From DAISKN01 sp963716925 (GTDB taxonomy: Bacteria; Acidobacteriota; Vicinamibacteria; Marinacidobacterales; SMYC01): a DNA stretch of 64,000 nt. This document shows, one piece after another, positions 24,319 through 35,156 of this stretch; positions within the stretch are counted from its first letter, which is position 1, and every line of letters begins with the position of its first letter. The notes below the pieces were generated by a model. That model made no database searches and was not told the origin of the DNA. It saw nothing but the letters and a program-made list of their open reading frames with translations. Position numbers and translations under genes: made by a program. The DNA lies in the NCBI GenBank assembly GCA_963716925.1, contig CAVQUX010000014.1:682001-746000 (forward strand), given 5' to 3'.

Positions 24319-27179
24319 ATGAAGCGACCAATCGCCTATTTCACTTTAGGCATCCTCCTCGTCGCCGCGCTCGCGTTCCCACAGGCAGGAACGGGCCGGC
24401 TCGAGGGTGTGGTCAGAGACGCGCAAGGACTCGTCCTCCCCGGCGCCACCGTCACGGTGACGGGCATCGAGGGTGATGGGTAGCGCGTACGCGACCACGG
24501 ACGTCGACGGCAGTTACCGCTTTCTCGCGCTGCCCGCCGGGCACCTACACCCTGACGTTCGAGCTCTCGGGATTCCAGACGATGAATCGCGAGGGCGTCG
24601 TCGTGACGAGCGGCGTCACCTTCACCATCGACGCCAACCTCCAGCTCGCGACGGTGTCCGAGACCATCACCGTGACCGGTGAATCTCCCGTCGTCGACGT
24701 CAAGCAGACCGGGGTCTCGACGACGTTCGATACCAAGGAGCTCCAGGAGGTCCCGAGCGCGACCGACATGTGGGCGGTGCTGCAGCAGACCCCCGGAGTC
24801 CGCATGGCGGGCTTCGACGTCGGAGGCTCGCACAAGAGCCAGCAGACGAGCTACGACGCTTTCGGAATACAACTACAGAACATCATCCGCAACGAAGGGG
24901 TGAACAACACCGAAGCGACTTGCTGTACCGGCGGCTATTACGACTTCTACGCCATCAGCGAGTACCGCGTCAGCGCCCAGGGCGCGGACGTCGAGATGTC
25001 GAGCCCCGGCGCTCACGTGGTGTCGACTTTCAAGAGCGGGGGCAATGAGTTCTCGAGCCTCACGAACTTCGACTTCGAGACCGGGGGCATGGTCACCGAC
25101 AACATCGATGACGATCTCGAGAGCTCGCGCCGGAACCTCGGCACCGGTCAATTCATTCAAAGAGTTCCACACGGACCTCGGCGGACCCGTCGTGAAGGAC
25201 AAGTTCTGGTTCTACGGGGCGTACAACTATTTCAAGATCGACAAGACCATCTCGAGCGTGGACCCGATATCGCCACCGACGTCGGCATTTTCAACGAGTA
25301 CACCAGCGAAGATCAATTGGCAGGTCTCGCAAAAGGACCAGTTCATCGGCTTCGGCCACTGGAGCCGGAAAGAGAAGCCTTACCGGGGTCTCTCCCTGAC
25401 GATTCCCGCCGAGTCCATCCGGGCTCAGGACAGCTGGAGCGAAATCTACAAGGCGGAGTGGCAGAGGGTTTGGTCCGATCGCCTTTTCAGCACCTTCCTC
25501 GTCGGATACTTCGGCCTGCAGTGGCCGATGGTGCCGGCCGTCGATCCAGCGACGCATCCAGCCCGAATCGATCTCACCACGCAACAGCAGAGGGGGGCGG
25601 GCTGGCAGCCTTTCGCCTCCGCGCGCATGAAGCCCCAGAGCAATGGTCAGTTGAGCTACTACGTGCCCCAGGCCTCGGGGAGCCACGACTTCAAATTCGG
25701 ATACGAGTACATCGTCGATAGCTACAGCTACGGCCACGACAACACCTCGGGCGAATTTCGCTACCGGGACTCGAGCGCCCTCGGTCCCTGCAACCCTTGC
25801 GCCCAAGGTCAGCTCGGACGCGTAAACGAGATCGCAGTTCTACAACGTGCCGACGTTTCCGGACGACCGGAACACGCACACGGACTTCTACGCTCAGGAC
25901 ATCTGGGCCCCGAACGATCGCCTGACGCTGACTCTCGGCGTGCGCTACGGGCGTCAGAACATGCATTACGAGTCCGTCTACCTCGACCCCAGTCCTGACC
26001 GACTTCTTCGATCCGATCGAGGTCACGGGCGCGACTGCCAAGATCTTCAACACGCTCGCCCCTCGGCTGGGAGCGACCTTCGACTTGACCGGGAACGGAA
26101 AGAGCGTCGTCAAGGCGTTCTACGGCCGCTACTATTCCAACGCGGGGACATTGACCCAGGCAGTCAACCCCATGGGAAATTCGTTCGTGCGGTACAGGTT
26201 CCTCGATCCCAACAACAATGGCCTCTATGACGGACTGCACGAGCTCGGAGACTTCATCACCTCTGGCGGCGGCGCTGCGGGACAAACCATTGCGGACGAC
26301 TTCGAGCCGACGTACGTCGACGAGTTCTCGTTCTCGGTGGAGAAAGAGCTCAAGGCGGATACCGGGGTTCGTTTCTCCTACGTGCGCAAGCAGCTTCGAA
26401 ATAGCTGGGTCTCGGCAGGAAGCCCCTACTACCCCGCCGTCAACCTGGCGCGGGCGACGGAGAATCTGACGCAGAACGTCGACATGCCATGTCCCGGCTG
26501 CCCGCCCGGCTACGAAGGCACGACTCTTCACCTGCGAACGCTTCCGCCGGGAGCGGTGGCCAACGATAACAAGATCGCGCAAGCGCCCGGGGACACGGAC
26601 GGCAATTACGACACCATCCAGTTCGCGGTCAATCGGCGGTTCAGCCAGGACTTCTTCCTGAACGTCCACTTTCGACTACCAGTGGCGCCACGAGCTGCGC
26701 TCGCCCGAGTGCCATCGCGACCAGCCCGCTCTCGACCGATCCCATCCGGTACCAGTGGGATCCCGAGTACAACCGGGACGTCAGCGCCGTCCAGGACACC
26801 ACGTACTGGACGTTCAAGACGCAGGGGCGCTACGAAGCGGGGCACGAGATCGGCCTCGCGGGCACGCTGCGTCTCCAGAGCGGATTCCACTGGGCTCCGG
26901 TTAATAACCTGACGTCTGCCAGTCGTGGGGACGGTGCCCGTCTTCCTCGAGAACATCGAAAACAACCGATCGGAGACCGTGGCCATCGTCGACTTCCGCG
27001 TCGACAAGGCCTTCGTCTTCGGAGGCAAGTACACGGCCATGGTGATGGCGGACGTGTACAACCTCTTCAACACCAACGTCGAGACGAACTTCAGCCTGTA
27101 CACCGGCTCGAACTTCAACAACATCATCGAGTGGATGGGTGGCCGGACGTTGAAGATAGGTCTCAGGTTCCAGTTCTAG
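24319..27179 (+). pseudogene. Oar-like TonB-dependent receptor 1, many frameshifts
   Basis: Starts at the ATG after AAGGAGGATCTAACCGC. Signal peptide (MKRPIAYFTLGILLVAALA), carboxypeptidase-regulatory domain (GRLEGVVRDAQGLVLPGATVTVTG), plug (ATDMWAVLQQTPGVRMAGFDVGGSHKSQQ) and a barrel ending KIGLRFQF. The coding sense hops between frames about ten times, near 24478, 24538, 25155, 25265, 25307, 25832, 25995, 26670 and before 26925. The first two sit in G-runs with one G too many. Joined up, the product is co-linear with the intact receptor at 37.5 kb. Either a badly sequenced functional gene or a young pseudogene; conserved residues in all pieces favour the former. Such proteins are outer-membrane channels or adhesin-like receptors. 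Confidence 0.75.
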
Positions 27180-27199
27180 GTTTCTGTTCTAGCCTTCGA

Positions 27200-27237
27200 G
27201 GGGCCGAAGCGAGCTAGCATCGCTTCGGCCCCTTTTT
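27200..27237 (+). terminator. Strong rho-independent terminator after receptor 1
   Basis: Perfect 13-bp stem (arms 27200-27212 and 27220-27232), 7-nt loop GCTAGCA, followed by TTTTT. Confidence 0.93.
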
Positions 27238-27321
27238 CTCGCCGGGACCCGTAATTCGAGCGGGGACCGGTTTCAAGCCGTAGCCTCCAGAGGCGAGACC
27301 CCGTCGCGCTCTGCCGGGCTG

Positions 27322-28974
27322 TCATTCTTTCGAGGGTGAGCGGCTCTCGACGATGAGATGGTACTTCCCGGGGGCGAGCTTCCGGTAGCGCTCCTCGTGC
27401 CCGCTGGGCCAGCGGATTCGAATCTCGTCGTCGTCGTCTCTGTCGCCAAGGCCGAACAGGAGCCGCGGATCGCTCGAGGAAAGAAAGCTCCCGGAAGTGT
27501 GGACTTCCTTCATCTGGCGGAGCGGGCCCGATGTGAGAACGACACGGGCACCCAGAGCGTCGCGATTGGATGCGGTTCCGACGAGGCGCAGGCCGAGCCA
27601 GTGCCCCCCGGGGCGTCGTTTCGTAACAAGGACGGCGGCTCGTCGATGTTGACGACGGCGATGTCGGTGTCGCCGTCCTCGTCCACGTCGCCGAAGGCGG
27701 CGCCCCGGCTCGAAGGAACCTCCGCCATGGCGTCGTCTTCGGGAACTGGCCCTCGTCGAACTTTCCCCCGCCCCGTTCCAGAAGATCTGGTTGCGCTGGG
27801 CGTAGGCGGTGTTGGGCTCGGCTTGGTGAGCCTCGGGATAGACGTGCCCGTTGGCGACGAAGAGGTCTTCGTCACCGTCGTTGTCGAGATCGACGAAGCG
27901 GGTGGCCCAGCCGAGGTAGAACCAGCTCGCCATGCGGAGGTTCATCTCTGCGGTCGCGTCGGCGAAGACGCCGTGCGCGAGGTTCTTGTAGGCAGTGTTG
28001 GTGTCGTGAGAGAACGTCGTGACGAAGACGTCGAGGTTTCCGTCACCGTCGAGGTCCCCGAAGTCGATTCCCATCCCCGCCTGGGCGCGCCCATCGGTGT
28101 TGTATGCGACACCGGCGAAGAGCGCGTTCTCGATGAAATGCCCGCTCCCATCGTTCTGGTAGAGCAAGTTGGGCATCGAGTCGTTGGCAACGCAGACGTC
28201 GGCGTCGCCGTCTCCGTCGTAGTCGCCGGCGACGACCCCGAGCCCGTAGGCCTCGCCGAGATCGAGGAGGCCGGATTCGCGCGACGCCTCGACGAATCGG
28301 CCCTCACCGTCGTTCCGGAAGTAGACGTCCCGGGCACCGACCAGGCCCGTCGGCCCGCAAAAGACGGGAATGCCGAGCCATCGGCAACTCGGACCGCTCC
28401 CGGGAAGGGGAAGCTTCTTCACGTCGGGATCGGCGTAGTTGGCGACGTAGAGGTCGAGATCGCCGTCGGCCTCGGCGTCGAAAAAGGCGGCGCTCGTTCC
28501 CCAGCTCCGGTAGCCCGCCCCCGCCGATTCCGTGACGTCGGCGAAGGTCCCATCTCCCCGGTTTCGGTAGAGGACGTTCTCGCCGATGCCGGTGACGTAG
28601 AGATCGGGGAAGCCGTCGTTGTCGAAGTCCGAAACGGCGGCACCCTGACCGAAGCCCCTGTGCGCCGACCCCCGCTCGTCGGTGGCGTCCTCGAAGGTCC
28701 AGCCGCCCTGGTTGCGATAGAGGCGGCTTCCGGGGCCCTCCATCGTTTCGACTCCCACGATGGGAGCACCATTGACGAAGTAGAGATCGAGGTCCCCGTC
28801 CTGGTCGTAGTCGAAGAGAGCGGCGCCGGTTCCGAGCGAGCTCACGATGAACCGCTTCTCCCGCTCGCCGGTCACGTTCACGTAGTCGATTCGCGAGTGC
28901 TCGCGCATCTCGACGAAGCGCGGAGCGTCGAGAAGAAGTACGGGGAGCACTCTCATCAAGAACGTCACGCTCAT
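27322..28974 (-). CDS. CRTAC1-type FG-GAP/ASPIC-UnbV protein (frameshifts in the middle)
   Basis: About 550 residues. Starts MSVTFLMRVLPVLLL (signal peptide); the ATG overlaps the stop of the TPR gene (ATGA). Seven FG-GAP/VCBS calcium-binding-like repeats are visible (DYDQDGDLDLYFVNG, DFDNDGFPDLYVTG, DAEADGDLDLYVANYA, DYDGDGDADVCVAND, DLDGDGNLDVFVTTFS, DLDNDGDEDLFVANGH, DVDEDGDTDIAVVNID). The C-terminus is an ASPIC/UnbV domain (GGHWLGLRLVG ... DEIRIRWPSGHEERYRKLAPGKYHLIVE). The seventh repeat lies in another frame between two compensating shifts near 27610 and 27760. A secreted or surface beta-propeller; the family commonly neighbours TonB-dependent receptors, but its ligand is unknown. Confidence 0.82.
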   Translation of the reverse strand: MSVTFLMRVLPVLLLDAPRFVEMREHSRIDYVNVTGEREKRFIVSSLGTGAALFDYDQDGDLDLYFVNGAPIVGVETMEGPGSRLYRNQGGWTFEDATDERGSAHRGFGQGAAVSDFDNDGFPDLYVTGIGENVLYRNRGDGTFADVTESAGAGYRSWGTSAAFFDAEADGDLDLYVANYADPDVKKLPLPGSGPSCRWLGIPVFCGPTGLVGARDVYFRNDGEGRFVEASRESGLLDLGEAYGLGVVAGDYDGDGDADVCVANDSMPNLLYQNDGSGHFIENALFAGVAYNTDGRAQAGMGIDFGDLDGDGNLDVFVTTFSHDTNTAYKNLAHGVFADATAEMNLRMASWFYLGWATRFVDLDNDGDEDLFVANGHVYPEAHQAEPNTAYAQRNQIFWNGAGESSTRASSRRRRHGGGSFEPGRRLRRRGRGRRHRHRRRQHRRAAVLVTKRRPGGHWLGLRLVGTASNRDALGARVVLTSGPLRQMKEVHTSGSFLSSSDPRLLFGLGDRDDDDEIRIRWPSGHEERYRKLAPGKYHLIVESRSPSKE

Positions 28975-30353
28975 CGGGCGGTGCCGGCACGCTCCCGAAC
29001 TTCGGCGAGAAGGAGCTGGTAGTCGGGTGCGAGGGGTCCTCGCCAGGAACCGCTGGGCCGTGCGGAGGGCGTCCTCCCCTCTTCCCAGAGCGAGGAGCTC
29101 CGCCACCAGTTCCTTCTTCGCTTCGAAGTTCTCGGGCTCGAGCTCGACCTGGGCGGCGAGCGCTTTGGTCCGATCGTCGGCGCGCTTCAGCTCCTGAAAA
29201 CGCAGAAGGACTTCTCGACCCCGCTCGGACTCGCCCTGCTGCATGAGGAAATTACCGAAATGGAGGTAGAGGCTCGTAGGCGAATGGGTCGAGTGAAAGC
29301 GCCTTCTCGAAATGGACCCGGGCTTCTTCGACCTCGGCCCAGTTTCACGTCGACCTGGGCGAGCTGATGGTGGGCTTCGGCATTCGCCGGATCCTGCTCC
29401 ACCATCCCTCGAAAGACCTCCTCGGCTTCCTCGTATCGCGTGGCCTCGAGAAGAAGGAGCCCGAGCTGGAAGCGCGCCTCGACGAGGTCGGGTTGAAGCT
29501 CGAGCGCCCTCCGGTACTCCCTCTCCGCTTCGGCGAAGGACTTCTGAAAGCGCTGAATCTCCGCGATTCGAAAATGCACCTGTGGATTCCCGGGGCTCGC
29601 CTCGGCCGCTTCGCGGAAGAGCTCGAGAGCCTTCTCCCCATCCTCCAGCCGCGCGTAGAGAAGACCCATCTCGAAGAGCGTTGCCGGCTGATGCGGCTCC
29701 AGGGCCAGGGCTCGCTCGAGATGGCGCTTCGACTCGTCCCAGAGGCCCAGCTCGGAGTAGGCCGCACCCAGATAGTGGTGAGCTTCCGCCAAGCCCTCTT
29801 CCTTCTCGAGAGCGAGGGTGAGAGCGGCGATGGCTTCGGAAAACCTGCCCATGCGGGCATAGACCGCTCCCAGGGGAGCGAGCGCCTGTGGGTCCCCGGG
29901 ATAATCGGAGAGGAAGGTCTCGAAGCTCTTGGCGGCGGTCTCGAGGTCCGAGCTCCTCAGGGAAGCCCGCCCAAGCCGGAGGAGCACTTCGGGGTTTCGC
30001 GGCTCTCGCAGGAGGATCGAACGGTAGATGGCGATCGCCTCTCCTTCTTGTCGAAGCGACTCACGGTACTCGGCGAGGAGCAGTCCGGCGCGCGTCCGGC
30101 CCGAGGCGACTCGGTATAGAGACTCGGCGAAGGGTAGGCCCTCGTCGTAGCGGCCGAGCCGCAGATAGGCCAGCGCCATCATCCAGAGAGCTTCGGGCGC
30201 GTCCGGAGACGCAGCGAGCGCGCTGCGGAGCGGTTCGAGCGCCTCCTCGATCCGATTGGCTTCCAGAAGCTTTCGCGCATCGGTGAGAGGATCCTGTTCC
30301 GCGAGGAGGAGCGCGAGAACGAGGAAGCTCCACTGTGCAAAGCTTAACTCGCC
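28971..30353 (-). CDS. Exported TPR protein upstream of CRTAC1 (frameshifted, start unclear)
   Basis: A run of about ten TPR repeats (PEVLLRLGRASLRSSDLETAAKSFE, AEAHHYLGAAYSELGLWDESKRHLERALAL, ATLFEMGLLYARLEDGEKALELF and others). The N-terminal stretch WSFLVLALLLAEQDPLTDARKLLEA looks like a signal peptide, but no in-frame ATG/GTG/TTG exists after the TAG at 30354-30356; the first Met is at 30182. The start was probably displaced by an indel. Frames shift again near 29330 and 29035. The gene ends LLLAEVRERAGTAR with TGA overlapping the CRTAC1 ATG, so the two proteins are likely made together and may form a complex. Confidence 0.68.
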
Positions 30354-30413
30354 CTAGGTGGGCGCGCACTGGAGTAGGATCCTCGATCGCCCGTTGCGGG
30401 TTACCGACTACGC

Positions 30414-30419
30414 TAAACT
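30414..30419 (+). promoter_or_regulatory. -10 box TAAACT before sulfatase-like copy 2
   Basis: TAAACT ends 6 nt before the GTG at 30426; no Shine-Dalgarno. Leaderless arrangement. Confidence 0.45.
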
Positions 30420-30425
30420 ACGACC

Positions 30426-32900
30426 GTGTCCGGACCCCGAATCGTCGGCTCCGCGCTAGCGCTGTCGATTCTCGCCGGCTGTGGCGGGCATCGAGAGCGC
30501 GTCGACCGCATCCTCCTCGTTACCATCGACACGCTTCGCTGGGATCGCGTGGGTTACATGGGCGCCGACGTCGAGACGCCCAACCTCGATCGTCTGGCCG
30601 CGCGGGGACGGTCTTCACGGAAGCCATCACCGCCGCGCCGATCACTCTTCCCGCGCACTCGTCGATCCTGAGCGGCCTCTACCCGACGTCTCATGGAACG
30701 CGTTTCAACGGAATCTTTCGCCTGCCGGACGAGGTGGAGACGGTCGCCGAGACGCTGAAGGGCGCGGGCTTCGCGACGGGAGCTTTCGTCGGCGCGTTCG
30801 TGCTCGATCGGCGATTCGGGCTCGAGCAGGGCTTCGATGTCTACGACGACGAGCTTCCCCGACGAGATCCCGTACAACCCCGTCGTATTTCGCCGAGCGC
30901 CGCGCCGAGGAAGTCGTAAAGCGCGCCCTGGCGCTTCATCGAATCGCACAAGCAGGAGCGTCTCTTCGTCTGGGTCCACGTCTACGACCCCCACGCGCCG
31001 CACAACGCGCCTGCACCCTTCGCCGAGCGCTATCCCGGACGCCCCTACGATGCCGAGGTCGCCTATACCGATTCCGCTCTCGGGCCGCTCTTCGACGCGG
31101 TGAACGACGACCGAACCGCCGTCATCGTCATCGGCGATCACGGCGAAGGTCTCGGGGATCACGGCGAGTCGACCCATACGCTCTTCGTCTACGACTCGAC
31201 GATGAAAGTGCCGCTCCTGGTGAAAGCGCCCGGGAGTACCGGCCGGTAGCTCCGGGTGGAGACGCCAGGTCCGCTCCGTCGACGTCGCTCCCACGATCCT
31301 GGAGCTCGCGGGCGTTTCTTCGAGACTCCACGATCGACGGCGTGAGCCTGCTCGGCAGAGCTGAGATCGAAGGACGCCGAGGACCTGTCCGCCTACGGTG
31401 AGACCTTCGGCACGCTTCTACCAGTTCAACTGGAGCGAGCTCCGGTTCCTGCGCAAGGACGGATTCAAATTCATCGAAGCACCGCGGCCGGAGCTCTACG
31501 ACCTCCGGGTAGATCCCGGCGAGACCGAGAATCTCTGGACGGAGAATCCGTCGGATGTGGGAAAGAGGCTTCGCCGCGAGCTCGATCGGGCCGCGAAAGC
31601 GGAGAAGCAGGCTGCGGCGAAACCGGTGGACGAAGAGACGAAACGACGACTCGAGAGCCTCGGTTACCTGGCGGCGGCGCGGAAGAGCAACCCGGGCGCG
31701 CCTTCCCGATCCCAAGGATCGGGTCGAGGTCTTCGAACGGATGCAGGAGCTGCTCTGCTCCCGAGGTCTCGCTCGAGCGAGCAGAGCCCGGGGCCTTCGC
31801 GACGTTCTCGTCCTCGAGCCCGGAAACATCCTGGCGCAAAAGCGTCTCGGCGGAGTGCTCGCCGAGGAGGGGCGATTGGAAGAGGCGGTGGTCGAGTTCC
31901 AGAAGCCTCCACCGCATCGCGGAGTTCGACTCGAAGGACTGGGAGAACCTCGTCTCCGCGCTTCTCCTCTTGAATCGCACCGACGAGGCCTGACCCTCAT
32001 CCGAGCAGGCCCTGAAGGAGTTCCCCTGGTATCGTGAGCTCCAGGTTTTGAGAGGGGAGGCCCTGGAAAAAGCGGGACGGCTCGGTGAAGCTCGGAGTGC
32101 GTACGCGAAAGCGATCGAGCTTCGACCCGAGGATCCAGAAAATTACTGGCGCCGCGGCGCGGTGGCACGGAAAGTCGGGAGACGAGGCCGGCGCCGAGCG
32201 CGATTTTCGGGAATCGCTCTCCCGCGACCCGACGTTCGAGGAGGGACGACTCGCGCTCGCCCGACTGCTCTCCGAGACGAACCGTCCTGCGGAAGCGATC
32301 GAGCTTCTCGGCGAAGCGGAAAGCGCGAGCGCCAAGGCGACGCTCGCCGAGGGCTATCTTGCGGCGGAGCGATACGACGAAGCGCGAGCATTGCTCGAAG
32401 AAGCGCTGAGGCTCGAGCCCGAGAACACGCGAGCCCTCGCGCTCCTCGGCCCGGTCTACGGGCGAGCGGGGAGCTGGCGTCGGCGGCGACGACGCTCGAA
32501 AAAGCGATCGCCCTGGGGGAAACGAGCCCGGAGATCCGGCGGAACCTCGCTCTCGTCTACGTGCAGCAGGGGAAGGTGCCGAAAGCGATAGCCGAGCTTC
32601 AGAAGGCGAGCGAGGACGCGCCATCGGATCGCTTCGATCTGGTTCGCGCTCGGAAACGCCTACCTCTCACGGCAAGAACGGAAGCCGCGCCGCGCCGGCT
32701 TTCGAAAGAGCCCTCGCCCTCAGGGTCGATTGGCCCGAGGCGACCTTCAACCTCGCCCTTGCCTATCAGAGCGCCGGTCAGCCGAAGAAAGCGGCCGAAG
32801 CGTATCGGCGATTCCTGTCGGGCGAGGGATCCGCGGATCCGAAGAGACGCGCGAGGCGGAAAAGCGTCTCGCTGCTCTCGACCGTCGGGGAAGCCGGTAG
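30426..32900 (+). pseudogene. Sulfatase-fold/TPR lipoprotein copy 2, many frameshifts
   Basis: Start GTG; lipobox LSILAGC. Domain pieces in order: RILLVTIDTLRWDRVGYMG, then in another frame VFTEAITAAPITLPAHSSILSG (Thr in the nucleophile position, T-L-P-A-H), FATGAFVGAFVLDRRFGLEQGFDVYDD, VWVHVYDPHAPH, VIGDHGEGLGDHGESTHTLFVYDSTMKVPLL, and FKFIEAPRPELYDLRVDPGETENLW. TPR repeats follow to a TAG at 32898-32900. At least eight frame changes are needed, beginning near 30608 and 30855. All catalytic residues survive in the pieces, as expected for a working gene with sequence errors, although true decay cannot be excluded. Next copy starts 35 bp downstream. Confidence 0.7.
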
Positions 32901-32935
32901 AGCTCGATTCGGAGCATTCTATTCGTAACCGGGGC

Positions 32936-35126
32936 ATGAGTCGAGAAACCAAGCAAGTCAATAAGAAGGATGCGTCTCCGAGGCGGCTCGTCTCGAGGGG
33001 GCGTGGGGGGCTCGCCCTCCTGGCGCTCGCCGCGATCCTCACGGCGCTATGGCTCTCTGTCTTTCGGCCGCACCAGTCGCTCGCTCCCGGGGCGTTCGCG
33101 GGCCGAAACCTGCTCTTCGTAACCCTGGACACGTTCCGGTTCGACCGGCTCGGAAGCTATGGCTCGAAGGCGGGACTCACTCCCCATCTGGATAGGCTTG
33201 CGAGCGAGGGAGATTCGCTTCGAGCGGGTCCTCGCCCACGTTCCTCTCACTCTTCCCACGCACAGCTCCATATTCACCTCGCTCTATCCGACCGGGCACG
33301 GAGTCCACGATAACGGCACGTTTCGGCTGAACGCTTCCGTTCCGACTCTCGCGACGACGCTTCATGGCGCGGGTTATCAAAGCGGCGCTTTCGTCGGCGC
33401 TTTCGTTCTCGATGCCCGATTCGGGTTGAACCGCGGGTTCGACGTCTACGACGACTACTACGGCGAGAAGCGCGGCATCTTGAGCCTCGCCCAGCTCGAG
33501 CGTCGCGCCGACGCCGTGGTCGCTCCGGCAGAGCGATGGATCGGCGCAGCCAAGGCACCGTGGTTCGCCTGGGTGCATCTCTACGACGCCCATGCCCCGT
33601 ACCGGCCTCCACCCGAGTTCGCGCGGACGGTTTTCGGGCGATCTCTACGATGGAGAGGTCGCTTTCATCGACGCCACGTTGGGCGGGTTTCTCGATCGCC
33701 TCTCGGCTTCGGGTCGTCTCGACGAGACCGTCGTCGTCGTGCTCGCGGATCACGGCGAATCTCTGGGCGATCACGGCGAAAAGACCCACGGGAAGTTCGC
33801 CTACGATGCGACGCTCCGCGTCCCCTGGATCCTCTGGGCCCGAGGGCTTCGTCCGCAGGTATTCGCAGAAACCATCCGGCAGGTAGACGTCATGCCCACC
33901 CTCCTCGACCTGCTTTCGGTTCCACCTCCGGAGGGCATCGTCGGACAGAGCCTCAGGCCCTATCTGACGGGCGAGCTTCGATACGAAGCTCCCGCCTCCT
34001 ATTTCGAAGCGCTGAACGCGAATCTCGCCCAGGACTGGGCGCCTCTCACCGGAGTCGTCCAGGACGGCCACAAGCTGATCCGGCTGCCGATCCCCGAGCT
34101 CTACGACCTCGCCGCCGACCCGAAAGAGAAGGAGAACCTCTATCTCCAGAAAACAGGGCTCGTGAGCCGCCTCGAGAAGACCCTCGACGAAATCTCGGCG
34201 GGAAGCGAAATGGCCGCCGCCGCGCCTCCTGACCTGGAGACGATCCAGAAGCTGCGAGCGCTCGGATACCTCACCGCGCCCATCCAGAGCCGCAAGGGCG
34301 AGTACACCGCAGCCGACGATCCCAAGTCCTTGATCGACGTGAGCAACGCCTACGACGAGGCGAGCGAGCTCAACCGGTGACGGGCGCCCGGAGGAAGCGA
34401 TTGCGATCTTCGAGGACATCGTTCGGAGACAGCCCCGCTCGGCTCAGGCCTACCAGGGGCTGGCCCACGCGATGCACGAGTCCGGCCGTCCGGCCGAGGC
34501 GGTAGCGATACTGGAGGAAGCGGTTCGGAGCGGGATCGCAGAACACGGCGATCCTGGGAATGCTCGGCGCCTATCTCCTCGACGTCGGCGAGCTGGAGAA
34601 GGCGGTGGGGCTTGCTGGAGGCTCATGGTTCACCGCGATCCCGAATTACGCCGAGGCTCACAACTACCTGGGGACGGCCTACGGACGCCTCGGCCGCTAC
34701 GCCGACGCCCAAAGAGAGCTCGAACGGGTGCTGGAGCTCGACCCGAGCGCGGCGTCCGCCTACAACAATCTCGGAGCTCTCGCGTTGTCCCAGGGACACC
34801 TCGACGAGGCCATCACCCGGCTGAATCAAGCGCTGGCTCTCGATCCCGCGGACGCGAACGCGCTGAACGGTATGGGGTTCGCGCACGCCCGGCGGGGAGA
34901 GATGGAGAAGGCCATCGAGTACTGGCGACGCGCGCTCGAGAGCGATCCGCAGCAGTTCGACGCCCTCTTCAACCTGGCTCTCGCCTTGAGCGACACCTCG
35001 CCCCGGGAGGCGGCTCCGTACCTCGACCGCTTCGCTCGAGAAGCGCCGCCGCAGCGCTACCGGGCCGACATCGAAAAGGCGAAGGGCATGCTGAGCCAGA
35101 TACTCTCCCGCGGCGAGTCGCCGTGA
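32936..35126 (+). pseudogene. Sulfatase-fold/TPR protein copy 3, several frameshifts
   Basis: ATG start; a basic N-terminus and one membrane anchor (LALLALAAILTALWLSVF) replace the lipobox used by copies 1, 2 and 4. Catalytic pieces: NLLFVTLDTFRFDRLGSYG, VLAHVPLTLPTHSSIFTSLYPTGHG (Thr nucleophile position), FAWVHLYDAHAPYRPPPEF, VLADHGESLGDHGEKTHGKFAYD, and LIRLPIPELYDLAADPKEKENLY. TPR repeats run from about 34385 to 35126 (AEAHNYLGTAYGRLGRYADAQRELERVLEL and following). Frames change by +1 near 33205, 33640, 34376 and 34550, with a compensating pair near 34615. The order and spacing of motifs match the intact copy 4. Confidence 0.72.
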
Positions 35127-35156
35127 GCCCGGAGCTCCCATGCGCCTGAGAGCTCC

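Noticed and set aside
30354..30425. Sigma-54 promoter for sulfatase-like copy 2 (ACTGGAGTAGGATCC)
   Set aside because: No GC at the -12 position; a leaderless TAAACT box explains the start instead.
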